Shown: piece by piece, positions 1 to 6,294 of the stretch
Layout of the letters: the number at the start of each line of letters is the position of its first letter
Numbering within the stretch: the stretch's first letter is position 1
NCBI GenBank assembly: GCA_019120525.1
Contig: DWUW01000270.1
Span: forward strand, 1-7,345
Reading direction: 5' to 3'
From: Candidatus Eisenbergiella stercorigallinarum
GTDB taxonomy: Bacteria; Bacillota; Clostridia; Lachnospirales; Lachnospiraceae
DNA length: 7,345 nt
Notes under the pieces: model-generated
The model's database searches: none
What the model saw: only the letters and a program-made list of their open reading frames with translations
What the model was told of the DNA's origin: nothing
Position numbers and translations under genes: made by a program

Positions 1-22
1 CTGAAATATCATCTTTGAACAG

Positions 23-51
23 TTTTTTTTACTCCGGGGGAGTGATATACT
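23..51 (+). promoter_or_regulatory. Candidate extended -10 promoter with an internal dyad, upstream of the methyltransferase
   Basis: TATACT at 46-51 matches the -10 consensus at five of six bases and is preceded by TGA at 43-45, which makes an extended -10 element. The -35 position 17 bases upstream is only a T-run (23-28), so recognition would rest on the extended -10. The spacer holds a short dyad, ACTCC (31-35), GGG, GGAGT (39-43), where a regulator could bind. MerR-family regulators bind dyads between -35 and -10, but this stem is short and no regulator gene is in view, so the operator idea is only inference. The rest of 1-103 shows nothing else apart from the ribosome binding site AAGGAGG at 89-95. 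Confidence 0.45.
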
Positions 52-103
52 AAAAATACTGGTGTAAACGGGGATCTGACAGGGCGCGAAGGAGGGAAAG
101 AAA

Positions 104-862
104 ATGGACAAAAATTACACGCGGATCAACGCGGAAACAATCGACAGTTGGGTGAAAAACGGGTGGGAGTGGGGAAGGTCCATCGATCACGGGACCTGGG
201 TAAAAGCGGTTCAGGGAGACTGGAGAGTATATCTGACACCCACAAAGCCGGTTCCCAAGGACTGGTTCTGCGACATGAAGGGAGCAGGGGTGCTCGGCCT
301 CGCCTCCGGCGGCGGCCAGCAGATGCCCATTTTTACCGCGGCGGGAGCAAAATGCACGGTGCTGGATTATTCCGAAGAGCAGCTTCGCATGGAAAAGCTG
401 GTAGCGGACCGGGAAGGATATGAGATCGACCTGGTCCGGGCGGATATGACGAAGCCGCTGCCCTTTGCGCCGGAAAGCTTCGACTTGATTTTCCATCCGG
501 TTTCCAACTGCTACGTGGAGGACGTGCTTCCCATCTGGCGGGAGTGCTTCCGGGTGCTGAAAAAGGGCGGGATCCTTCTGGCGGGCCTGGATAACGGGTT
601 CAATTACCTCTTCGGAGAGGAGGAGGAGACCACGATCCGTTACCGGCTTCCCTATAATCCGCTGAAAGACGAGGCTCTGTATGAAGAATCGGTGAAAAAC
701 AACTGGGGAATCCAGTTTTCCCACACCATCGAGGAACAGATCGGCGGCCAGCTCGCGGCGGGCTTTGTCCTGAAGGATGTGTATCAGGATACGAACGGGT
801 ACGGGAAGCTGGAAGAGTATGGCGTGCCCACATTCTGGGCGACGAAAGGAGAAAAACCATGA
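104..862 (+). CDS. Class I SAM-dependent methyltransferase, substrate unknown
   Basis: The 252-residue product has the Rossmann-like core of class I S-adenosylmethionine methyltransferases (Methyltransf_11/25 type). The glycine-rich SAM loop VLGLASGGG lies at residues 63-71, an acidic residue ends strand 2 (D88 in VLDYS) and probably holds the SAM ribose, ADM lies near 113-115 as the adenine-side motif, and the post-core sequence CFRVLKKGGILLAG at 148-161 is the usual strand-4/helix/strand-5 region. The 60 residues before the SAM loop are rich in Trp and probably form a lid or substrate region. There is no signal peptide or membrane segment, so it should be cytoplasmic. The start is well supported by AAGGAGG at 89-95, eight bases before ATG. 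Its stop overlaps the next start in ATGA, which implies translational coupling to the phosphodiesterase. Family membership is firm; small-molecule, lipid-headgroup or other substrates cannot be told apart from sequence. Confidence 0.9.
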   Translation: MDKNYTRINAETIDSWVKNGWEWGRSIDHGTWVKAVQGDWRVYLTPTKPVPKDWFCDMKGAGVLGLASGGGQQMPIFTAAGAKCTVLDYSEEQLRMEKLVADREGYEIDLVRADMTKPLPFAPESFDLIFHPVSNCYVEDVLPIWRECFRVLKKGGILLAGLDNGFNYLFGEEEETTIRYRLPYNPLKDEALYEESVKNNWGIQFSHTIEEQIGGQLAAGFVLKDVYQDTNGYGKLEEYGVPTFWATKGEKP

Positions 863-1581
863 AAACAAAAGTATGGGCACATCGGGGCGCAAGCGCGTAC
901 GCGCCGGAAAACACATTGGAGGCATTTCAGCTTGCCGTGGAGCAGAAGGCGGACGGCGTGGAGCTGGATGTGCAGATGACGAAGGACGGAAAGCTGGTGG
1001 TGATCCATGACGAGACCATCGACCGTACCAGCGGCGGCCACGGAAGAGTGATGGACTACACTCTTGCCGAACTGAAGGAAATGAAATTCAACCGGACCCA
1101 TCCGGAATACGCGGACGCCACGATACCCACCCTGGCAGAGGTTTATGAGCTTCTGAAGCCTGCCGGACTGGAGATCAATGTGGAGATCAAGACCGGGATC
1201 ATTTTTTACCCGGAGATCGAAGAGCGGCTGTACCGTCTGGAACTGGAAATGGGGATGGAGGGGAAGATCATCTATTCCTCCTTCAATCACTACAGCGCCA
1301 TGAAGATGAAGGAACTGAATCCGGAGGCGCGGGTGGGGCTTCTCTATTCGGACGGTTTTCAGAACGTGCCCCATTATGCGGCGAAGCTGGGAGCCGACGC
1401 CCTGCATCCGGCGCTTTATAACCTGCAGTATCCGGATTTCCTGGAGGAATGCCAAAAACGCGGCCTGCTGCTGCATGTCTGGACCGTGGACAGGGAAGAG
1501 GATATCCACAGGCTCGTGGAGGCGGGAATCGACGCGGTGATCACCAACCGGCCGGATGTGGCGAGAAGGATCGTGGGATAG
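859..1581 (+). CDS. Glycerophosphodiester phosphodiesterase, cytoplasmic UgpQ type
   Basis: This 240-residue protein hydrolyses glycerophosphodiesters (deacylated phospholipid headgroups) to sn-glycerol 3-phosphate and an alcohol, using a metal in a TIM barrel. The GDPD signature is complete: HR at residues 8-9, PENT at 16-19, ELD at 35-37 (metal ligands E35 and D37), the catalytic general-acid His in VVIHD (H50), NVEIK with E109 and K111, and the late HVWTVD strand. H8 and H50 are the expected catalytic pair. Length fits the short bacterial UgpQ class, and the lack of a signal peptide argues for the cytoplasm rather than the periplasmic GlpQ type. AAGGAG at 846-851 precedes ATG by seven bases, and the start overlaps the methyltransferase stop. 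No strong terminator is visible after it; only a four-pair stem (CCAT/ATGG near 1611-1623) is present. GDPD identity is secure; the headgroup preferred is not known. Confidence 0.95.
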   Translation: MKTKVWAHRGASAYAPENTLEAFQLAVEQKADGVELDVQMTKDGKLVVIHDETIDRTSGGHGRVMDYTLAELKEMKFNRTHPEYADATIPTLAEVYELLKPAGLEINVEIKTGIIFYPEIEERLYRLELEMGMEGKIIYSSFNHYSAMKMKELNPEARVGLLYSDGFQNVPHYAAKLGADALHPALYNLQYPDFLEECQKRGLLLHVWTVDREEDIHRLVEAGIDAVITNRPDVARRIVG

Positions 1582-1604
1582 CGAAAAAACCGGGTGAATA
1601 GTGA

Positions 1605-1633
1605 TTGAAACCATGAAAAATGGATGATATTAT
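1605..1633 (+). promoter_or_regulatory. Sigma-70-type promoter of the ATPase/RloB cassette
   Basis: TTGAAA (1605-1610) and TATTAT (1628-1633) each match consensus at five of six bases and are separated by exactly 17 bases. Transcription would start near 1640, leaving about 40 bases of leader before the ATG at 1682. The location matters for annotation: an in-frame ATG at 1634 sits directly after the -10 box and upstream of the expected transcript start, so it cannot be the translation start of this transcript. The promoter shows the cassette is set up to be transcribed independently of the upstream GDPD operon. Confidence 0.6.
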
Positions 1634-1681
1634 ATGATATATCCCAAAAATTTCCGAAAAAATCTCAAAGAAGCAATTCCG

Positions 1682-2953
1682 ATGCTTTGTCAGTTTTCTT
1701 TTAAAAATTATAAGATTTTTAAAAATGAGGCTTTTCTGGATTTCATAGCTGAACCAATTCGGGAGCACAGAGAAAGTCTGCTGGTTGATGAGACAGATGG
1801 GGAATGCTTTATCCCGGTTATCGCAATATATGGTCCGAATGCGGGAGGAAAGTCAACTGTTCTGGACGCGTTGAACTTCCTGCGCCGTTATGTACTGCAG
1901 ACGGTTCTTCTGACAAGGCTGCGGGATAAAAGTAATTATGAGCTTTTTCTGAAAAACTTTTCGGTGGATACTTCAAAGACCTGCTATCATAAATGTGATC
2001 CTGACTGCAGGAATCTGCCAACCTCCTTTGATGTGATGTTCCGAACGAAAAGAAGGCAGTTCCGTTATTCTCTTTCCCTGCAGGATGGCAGGGTCGTGGA
2101 GGAGAATCTGTATGCTCAGGAAATTGGGAAAAAGGATGCAGAGGTCATTTTTGAACGTACAGAGGAAGAATGCCTTCTGGGAAAAACTGTGGAGGACATT
2201 GCGGTGGAACGGGTGAACGGAGCCATGCCGCTGCTTTCCCATATCGCGATCAATTATGATATTGAAATCATAGATGAAGCGGTCGGATGGTTCCTGAAGA
2301 CTGAGGTGATTGATTATGATAATCCCAGAAAAGACCGGCAGATCCTGATTCCGGCCGCAGAAAAAGAAAGAAGGAAGATGTTCGATATCCTTCATGTCCT
2401 GGACATTCAGATTACGGATATTCGTTTTGTTAAGGATGCGGATGGAAACATTCTGAATGTATATGCGAAACACGAGCTCCCAAATGGAGCAGCGTTTGAA
2501 ATCCCGTTTGAAGAGGAATCCAGCGGTACCAGAAAATTATTCAGTTTTTTGGGAGAATGTATTTCCTGTCTGGAAGAGGGGAATCTGATCCTTGCGGATG
2601 AACTGGACGCAAAGCTTCATCCAAAGCTTTTGGAATATATCATTTCGCTTTTTACAAACCCGAAGAACAACCGGAACGGGGCGCAGCTTTTAATGACCTC
2701 TCATGATATTACCACCATGAATCCATCGGTATTCCGGCGGGATGAGATCTGGTTTTGTGCCAGAAATCCGGTAGGAGCATCAAAGCTTTATTCATTGATT
2801 TCTTTCCGAAAGGAAAACGGCCAACAGCCAAGAAATGACGAAGTATACGGAAAAAGATATCTGGAAGGGCGTTATGGCGCGGATCCATACATCCGGAAAA
2901 TCTTGAATTGGGAGGAGGAAGAGGATGAGCCTGAAGCCCAGGAAGTTCAGTGA
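1682..2953 (+). CDS. AAA/ABC-type ATPase of a two-gene defence-like cassette (RloA/AbiLi-like)
   Basis: The 423-residue product is an ABC-type P-loop ATPase of the AAA_15/AAA_21 group often paired with RloB proteins. Order of motifs: N-terminal FSFKNYKIFKN strand (5-15), Walker A GPNAGGKST (51-59), signature-like EESSGTRKL (278-286), Walker B LILADELDA (302-310, with D306 and E307) and the H-switch TSHD (339-342). All are intact. It probably acts in the cytoplasm as the sensor or motor that controls the partner encoded next. I start it at 1682, not at the in-frame ATG 48 bases earlier, because the promoter -10 box ends at 1633 and because MLCQFSFKNY is the usual family start. The Shine-Dalgarno sequence is weak (AAAGAAG, 1667-1673). 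Residues 101-109 carry C-x3-C-x3-C with a His, an odd cluster. Composition is more A+T-rich than the neighbours. Its 3' end overlaps the partner start by 29 bases. The family assignment is strong; the antiphage role is inferred from family context. Confidence 0.88.
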   Translation: MLCQFSFKNYKIFKNEAFLDFIAEPIREHRESLLVDETDGECFIPVIAIYGPNAGGKSTVLDALNFLRRYVLQTVLLTRLRDKSNYELFLKNFSVDTSKTCYHKCDPDCRNLPTSFDVMFRTKRRQFRYSLSLQDGRVVEENLYAQEIGKKDAEVIFERTEEECLLGKTVEDIAVERVNGAMPLLSHIAINYDIEIIDEAVGWFLKTEVIDYDNPRKDRQILIPAAEKERRKMFDILHVLDIQITDIRFVKDADGNILNVYAKHELPNGAAFEIPFEEESSGTRKLFSFLGECISCLEEGNLILADELDAKLHPKLLEYIISLFTNPKNNRNGAQLLMTSHDITTMNPSVFRRDEIWFCARNPVGASKLYSLISFRKENGQQPRNDEVYGKRYLEGRYGADPYIRKILNWEEEEDEPEAQEVQ

Positions 2954-3456
2954 TTTGAAGCGGAGCCAGGAAGAAATCAATGCAAAGATGCTGAAAAAAG
3001 GAAGAAAACACAGCTTGAACTTCCGCCCTGTATGTATGTCGTCAGCGAGGGAATTAAGACAGAACCCTATTATATAAAAGGAATGGCAGATGCCATCAAT
3101 CAAAAATTTTTTGATTTTTCGTCAGGCCCCCGTATTTATGTGAGGGGGACAGGGAGAAATACGCGGGGGCTGCTTTCTTATGTGCCAGAAAACAGGTGGA
3201 AGCTGACTTCCCGCAGGCAGAAATTGTCTGGTTGATGTATGACAGGGATGACTTCCCTCTGGATGATTTTGATAATACGCAGTATAGTGCATTGACCAGA
3301 AAAGATATCTACGAGGTTTTGAAAGATAAGACGGAAACAGCAATAAAAAGAGCCAGACGGCAGTTTCAGGAATACGGAGATAAACCTCCTTCTCAGATGT
3401 GCCCGGCAACCCGGGTGTATGAGCTGGTGGAAGAACTGCAGAAGTACTTAATGTAA
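2925..3456 (+). pseudogene. Broken RloB-family gene (putative TOPRIM-like effector): two frameshifts and internal loss
   Basis: Three reading frames join into one RloB-like protein. Frame A starts at ATG 2925 behind GGAGGAGGAAGAG and gives a basic N-terminus (MSLKPRKFSDLKRS...). Restoring one base in the C run at 3026-3028 makes it read RPCMYVVSEGIKTEPYY, the conserved EGxxTE motif. That second frame runs from about 3029 through GRNTRGLLSYV to about 3184; restoring one base there gives ARKQVEADFPQAEIVWLMYDR, the DxDD motif at about 3240-3251. The third frame ends at TAA 3454-3456 with the family's C-terminal KDKTETAIKRARR and VYELVEELQKYL. The repaired protein is only 177 residues. The central segment that RloB proteins carry between the DxDDFP motif and the C-terminal helices, including the W-x-N-x-C-x-E-x-W-x-L-x-H-F type core, is absent. 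EG...TE and DxDD resemble TOPRIM metal-binding motifs, so a nuclease role is inferred for the ancestor. As it stands no full-length product can form without two recoding events. Confidence 0.82.
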
Positions 3457-3467
3457 AATGGAACAGC

Positions 3468-3475
3468 AAGGGAGG
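3468..3475 (+). promoter_or_regulatory. Ribosome binding site that fixes the GH36 start
   Basis: AAGGGAGG lies six bases upstream of ATG 3482. An in-frame ATG eight codons earlier (3458) lies upstream of this site and has no Shine-Dalgarno sequence of its own, so translation should begin at 3482. Confidence 0.8.
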
Positions 3476-3481
3476 ATCAGT

Positions 3482-5656
3482 ATGCACATAATCAATATAG
3501 AAGAAGACCGTATCGGCCTTCGTTTCGGCGTGACACAGGAAAACCGGCTGGTGCTGCTTGCGGTAACGGAAGGAAAGAGCAGTCGGCAGGCTGCAATGCA
3601 GGAGACAGCTTTTGCCCTGGAGGACGGAACGGAATCCGGAAATGACGGCGCTTTTCGGGAATACGCCCCGCTGGAGGCGATGATCACAGGAGAAAACTGT
3701 CCGGAGGACCGGATGGGAAACCAGCTCATCCACACCTCTCTGGCCGTAAAGCTGCGGTATGAGGGGCATGAGCGAAAGGAGTGGCCGGACGGGGCGGAAT
3801 CCATTTTTTCTCTGAAGGATCCGGACACCGGAATGGCCGCCCGCCTGCACTACCGGTTTTATACGGATCTGAACGTGATCTCCTGTTATACGGAGCTGGA
3901 AAATCAGGGAAAGGAGCCGCAGGGGCTGGAGGCGGTGACCTCCTTTTCCCTGCACGGGCTGGAGCGGGGCGGAAATCTGCCCTATGAGGAAAGGTTCCGT
4001 CTGCATCTGATCCACAACGGCTGGCAGAAGGAGCTGCAGTGGCATGCGTACCGCTTTTCGGAGCTGGGCCTGACGGCCTCCCAGAAGCCGGGGCGGTACA
4101 ACAGTACCAAGTTCATCTCCGTTACCAATACGGGCGCCTGGTCCACGAAGCAGTATCTGCCCATGGGGATTCTGGAGGATGAGGAGACCGGAAAATATTT
4201 GGCCTGGCAGATCGAGCACAATGGCTCCTGGCACTGGGAGATCGGAGAGCACGCGGGCCAGCTGTACCTGAAGGCGGCGGGGCCGACGGAGCAGTATGCC
4301 CACTGGTATCGGGAACTGGAGCCTGGCGAAACCTTTGTGAGCGTGCCGGCGGCCGTGGCGTACGGCTGTGGAAGGGCGGATGAAGCGGTGCGCGCCCTGA
4401 CCGCATACCGTAGGCGCATCCGCCGGGAAAATGAGGACGACCGGAAGCTGCCGGTGATTTTCAACGATTATATGAACTGCCTCTGGGGCAATCCCACCAC
4501 AGAGGAGGAGCTTCCGCTCATCGATATGGCGGCGGCCTGCGGGTGTGAGTATTACTGCATCGACTGCGGCTGGTACAGCGCCGGGGAATGGTGGGGCAAC
4601 GTGGGCGAGTGGCTGCCCTCACAGGAACGCTTCCCGAAGACGGACGCGTTCCCGGAGGGGCTGAAATCATTGCTTTCCTACATCCGGCAGAAGGGGATGG
4701 CGCCCGGATTGTGGCTGGAGCTGGAGGTGATGGGCTTAAACTGCCCGCTGGCAAAGGAAAAGCCGGACGAGTGGTTTTTCATGCGCCACGGAAAGCGTGT
4801 CCGGGAAAAGACCCGGTATCAGCTGGACTACCGCAATCCCGAGGTGCGTAAATTTGCCTCCGGCGTGATCCGCCGCCTGGTGGAGGACTACGGCGTGGGC
4901 TACATCAAGATGGATTATAACATCGAGCCGGGGCCGGGAACGGATCAGCATGCGGACAGCGCGGGGGACGGACTTCTGGAGCATCAGCGGGCCTATCTGT
5001 CCTGGCTGGACGGGATCTTTGCGAAGTATCCGGATCTGGTGATCGAAAACTGCGGAAGCGGCGGCATGCGCATGGATTACGCCATGCTGCGCCGTCACAG
5101 CATCCAGTCCACCAGCGATATGGAGGATTACCGGATGTACGCCACCATCGCCGTGAACGCCCCGCTGGCCCTTACCCCGGAGCAGGCCGCCGTCTGGTCC
5201 TATCCGCTGAACGCCGGGGATGAAGAAGAAACCATTTTCAATATGGTAAACGTGCTGCTTCTGCGCATCCATCAGAGCGGCCACCTGTTCCGTCTGGGCG
5301 AAGCCTGTCAGGCGCTGATCCGGGAGGCCATATCCTGGTATCAGGCCACCAGAGAGGACCGCAGGGAAGCCCTTCCCTTCTGGCCGCTGGGATTCGGGAC
5401 TTATTATGACGTCTGGACGGCGCTGGGAATGAAGGGAAAGGAAAAGAGCTACCTCGCCGTCTGGCGCAGGGGCGGGGAAGAGACATCCTGCTGTCTGTCT
5501 CTGCCGGACTACGCGGGAAAGGAGATCCGGATCCGCTGCGCTTATCCGGCGGAAAGGCCGGTGGACTTTTCCTGGGACGCGCAGACGGCGGAGCTGACCG
5601 TCGCCTTCCCGGAAGCCTATATGGCGCGGCTGTTTGAGATCGAAAACCTGTCATAG
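3482..5656 (+). CDS. GH36-family glycoside hydrolase, probable alpha-galactosidase
   Basis: The 724-residue product has the length and order of a bacterial GH36 enzyme: an N-terminal beta-sandwich (about 1-310), a catalytic (beta/alpha)8 barrel (about 320-640) and a small C-terminal beta domain. Visible active-site motifs are NDYMNCLWG (near 328-336), IDCGWY (360-365), WLELE (411-415), YIKMDYN with the expected nucleophile D478, ENCGSGGMRMD, and STSDMEDY with the expected acid/base D546. GH36 enzymes retain configuration and release terminal alpha-galactose from melibiose, raffinose-type sugars or galactomannan. There is no signal peptide, so it works inside the cell on imported oligosaccharides. 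The barrel motifs differ from the classic KWDMN and WTSDNTD forms, so the exact sugar (galactose, N-acetylgalactosamine or another) is not certain. The gene starts 25 bases after the broken RloB gene with no terminator between, and ends in a strong terminator. Confidence 0.88.
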   Translation: MHIINIEEDRIGLRFGVTQENRLVLLAVTEGKSSRQAAMQETAFALEDGTESGNDGAFREYAPLEAMITGENCPEDRMGNQLIHTSLAVKLRYEGHERKEWPDGAESIFSLKDPDTGMAARLHYRFYTDLNVISCYTELENQGKEPQGLEAVTSFSLHGLERGGNLPYEERFRLHLIHNGWQKELQWHAYRFSELGLTASQKPGRYNSTKFISVTNTGAWSTKQYLPMGILEDEETGKYLAWQIEHNGSWHWEIGEHAGQLYLKAAGPTEQYAHWYRELEPGETFVSVPAAVAYGCGRADEAVRALTAYRRRIRRENEDDRKLPVIFNDYMNCLWGNPTTEEELPLIDMAAACGCEYYCIDCGWYSAGEWWGNVGEWLPSQERFPKTDAFPEGLKSLLSYIRQKGMAPGLWLELEVMGLNCPLAKEKPDEWFFMRHGKRVREKTRYQLDYRNPEVRKFASGVIRRLVEDYGVGYIKMDYNIEPGPGTDQHADSAGDGLLEHQRAYLSWLDGIFAKYPDLVIENCGSGGMRMDYAMLRRHSIQSTSDMEDYRMYATIAVNAPLALTPEQAAVWSYPLNAGDEEETIFNMVNVLLLRIHQSGHLFRLGEACQALIREAISWYQATREDRREALPFWPLGFGTYYDVWTALGMKGKEKSYLAVWRRGGEETSCCLSLPDYAGKEIRIRCAYPAERPVDFSWDAQTAELTVAFPEAYMARLFEIENLS

Positions 5657-5659
5657 GAC

Positions 5660-5704
5660 ATACCATCCGCCAATAGATTAGTAAAAAAGGCGGATGGTAT
5701 TTTT
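5660..5704 (+). terminator. Rho-independent terminator after the GH36 gene
   Basis: A perfect 12-base inverted repeat, ATACCATCCGCC (5660-5671) and GGCGGATGGTAT (5689-5700), encloses a 17-base loop and runs straight into TTTTT at 5700-5704. It begins three bases after the GH36 stop codon. The T-run exists only in the + direction, so it is a one-way terminator for GH36 transcripts. It ends exactly where an ATG at 5705 begins, which helps to reject that ATG as the start of the next gene. Confidence 0.9.
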
Positions 5705-5717
5705 ATGGGAAAAAATC

Positions 5718-5722
5718 AGGGA
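5718..5722 (+). promoter_or_regulatory. Ribosome binding site choosing the PrcB-like start
   Basis: AGGGA lies six bases upstream of ATG 5729. The alternative in-frame ATG at 5705 is directly fused to the terminator T-run and has no Shine-Dalgarno sequence at usual spacing. Confidence 0.55.
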
Positions 5723-5728
5723 AAAAGC

Positions 5729-6178
5729 ATGAGGAGTCCGTTACGGAAAGCTCTTTTTTGCCGGACGGCGCTTCGGAAAGCCTTCTGCTTCGCCGCGGCC
5801 TGCTTCGCTGCAGCCGTCTTTTGCGCCTGTGTCCCGGCCGGGGGACAGGAGGAATCGAGGGATGATATGGAATTCACGGTGGTGAGCGAGGACCGGCTGC
5901 CGAAGGAGCTTGCGCAGATCGTGGATGAGAAAAAACAGGACGCTTTCAAGCTTACCTACGCGGATGCCGGATATCTCTATATCTGCACCGGCTACGGGAA
6001 ACAGGACAGCGGCGGCTACAGCATTACCGTGGACGCCCTGTATGAGACGGAGAACGCCATTTACGTCAACACCAACCTGCTGGGGCCGAAGGCAGGAAGC
6101 GCGGCGGGCAACAGCCCATCCTATCCTTATATTGTGATCAAGGTGGAATTCCGGGATAAAACGGTGGTGTTCGACTGA
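5729..6178 (+). CDS. Small exported PrcB-like protein, probable lipoprotein
   Basis: The product is 149 residues from the chosen start. It opens with a basic stretch (R2-K17) and a hydrophobic segment rich in Ala, Phe and Cys (about 18-33) ending at C34 in VFCAC-VPAGG, followed by a Gly/Glu/Asp-rich linker. This resembles a lipoprotein signal peptide with a non-ideal lipobox (F at -3, C at -2, A at -1), so anchoring at C34 is likely but not certain. The globular part contains LYICTGYGKQDSGGYSITV (residues 83-101) and SYPYIVIKV (131-139), the pattern of the PrcB C-terminal domain (PF14343). PrcB was first described as an accessory protein of the Treponema dentilisin protease complex; most clostridial members have no known job. 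No protease gene is next to it. It follows the GH36 terminator, and I see no convincing promoter of its own. Domain assignment is good; function is open. Confidence 0.72.
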   Translation: MRSPLRKALFCRTALRKAFCFAAACFAAAVFCACVPAGGQEESRDDMEFTVVSEDRLPKELAQIVDEKKQDAFKLTYADAGYLYICTGYGKQDSGGYSITVDALYETENAIYVNTNLLGPKAGSAAGNSPSYPYIVIKVEFRDKTVVFD

Positions 6179-6191
6179 ATATGAAACATAG

Positions 6192-6220
6192 TTTACTTTC
6201 TCATCCTGCTGAGGTAAAAT
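6192..6220 (+). promoter_or_regulatory. Candidate promoter for the AGE-family isomerase gene
   Basis: TTTACT (6192-6197, four of six matches) and TAAAAT (6215-6220, five of six) are spaced by 17 bases. They lie in the only A+T-rich stretch of the 116-base gap between the PrcB-like gene and the isomerase, and would give a leader of roughly 65-70 bases before ATG 6295. No operator palindrome is evident. Confidence 0.5.
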
Positions 6221-6294
6221 AGCGATAAAACGGCGGGCTGAAAATGGAGCCGGTAGGCGTGTCCCGGCAGAAACGCTTCGGCCTGGAGGAAAGG

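Noticed and set aside
50..1614. Minus-strand open frames of 291 and 276 codons (50-925 and 784-1614)
   Set aside because: Both are antisense to the methyltransferase and GDPD genes, whose motifs are complete. The translations show no domain.
1611..1623. CCAT/ATGG stem after the GDPD gene as a terminator
   Set aside because: It has only four base pairs and no T-run, and it overlaps the ATPase promoter spacer.
2994..3000. AAAAAAG heptamer in the RloB remnant as a programmed -1 frameshift site, which could rescue the first frame change
   Set aside because: The heptamer is not in the register a classic A-AAA-AAG site needs relative to the frame from ATG 2925. The frame is better restored by one base at 3026-3028. 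A second -1 event with no slippery site would still be needed near 3185, and the domain core would still be missing.
3031..3038. TGTA tandem microrepeat as the cause of the first RloB frameshift
   Set aside because: Removing one four-base unit moves the frame the wrong way; a single lost base in the adjacent C run restores the conserved motif directly.
3454..3459. TAAAAT as a -10 box for the GH36 gene
   Set aside because: No acceptable -35 lies 16-18 bases upstream, and transcription would begin almost at the ribosome binding site.
3122..4303. Long minus-strand open frame of 393 codons
   Set aside because: It lies opposite the GH36 gene and the RloB remnant, has no recognisable domain, and is explained by the G+C-rich codon pattern of the + strand gene.
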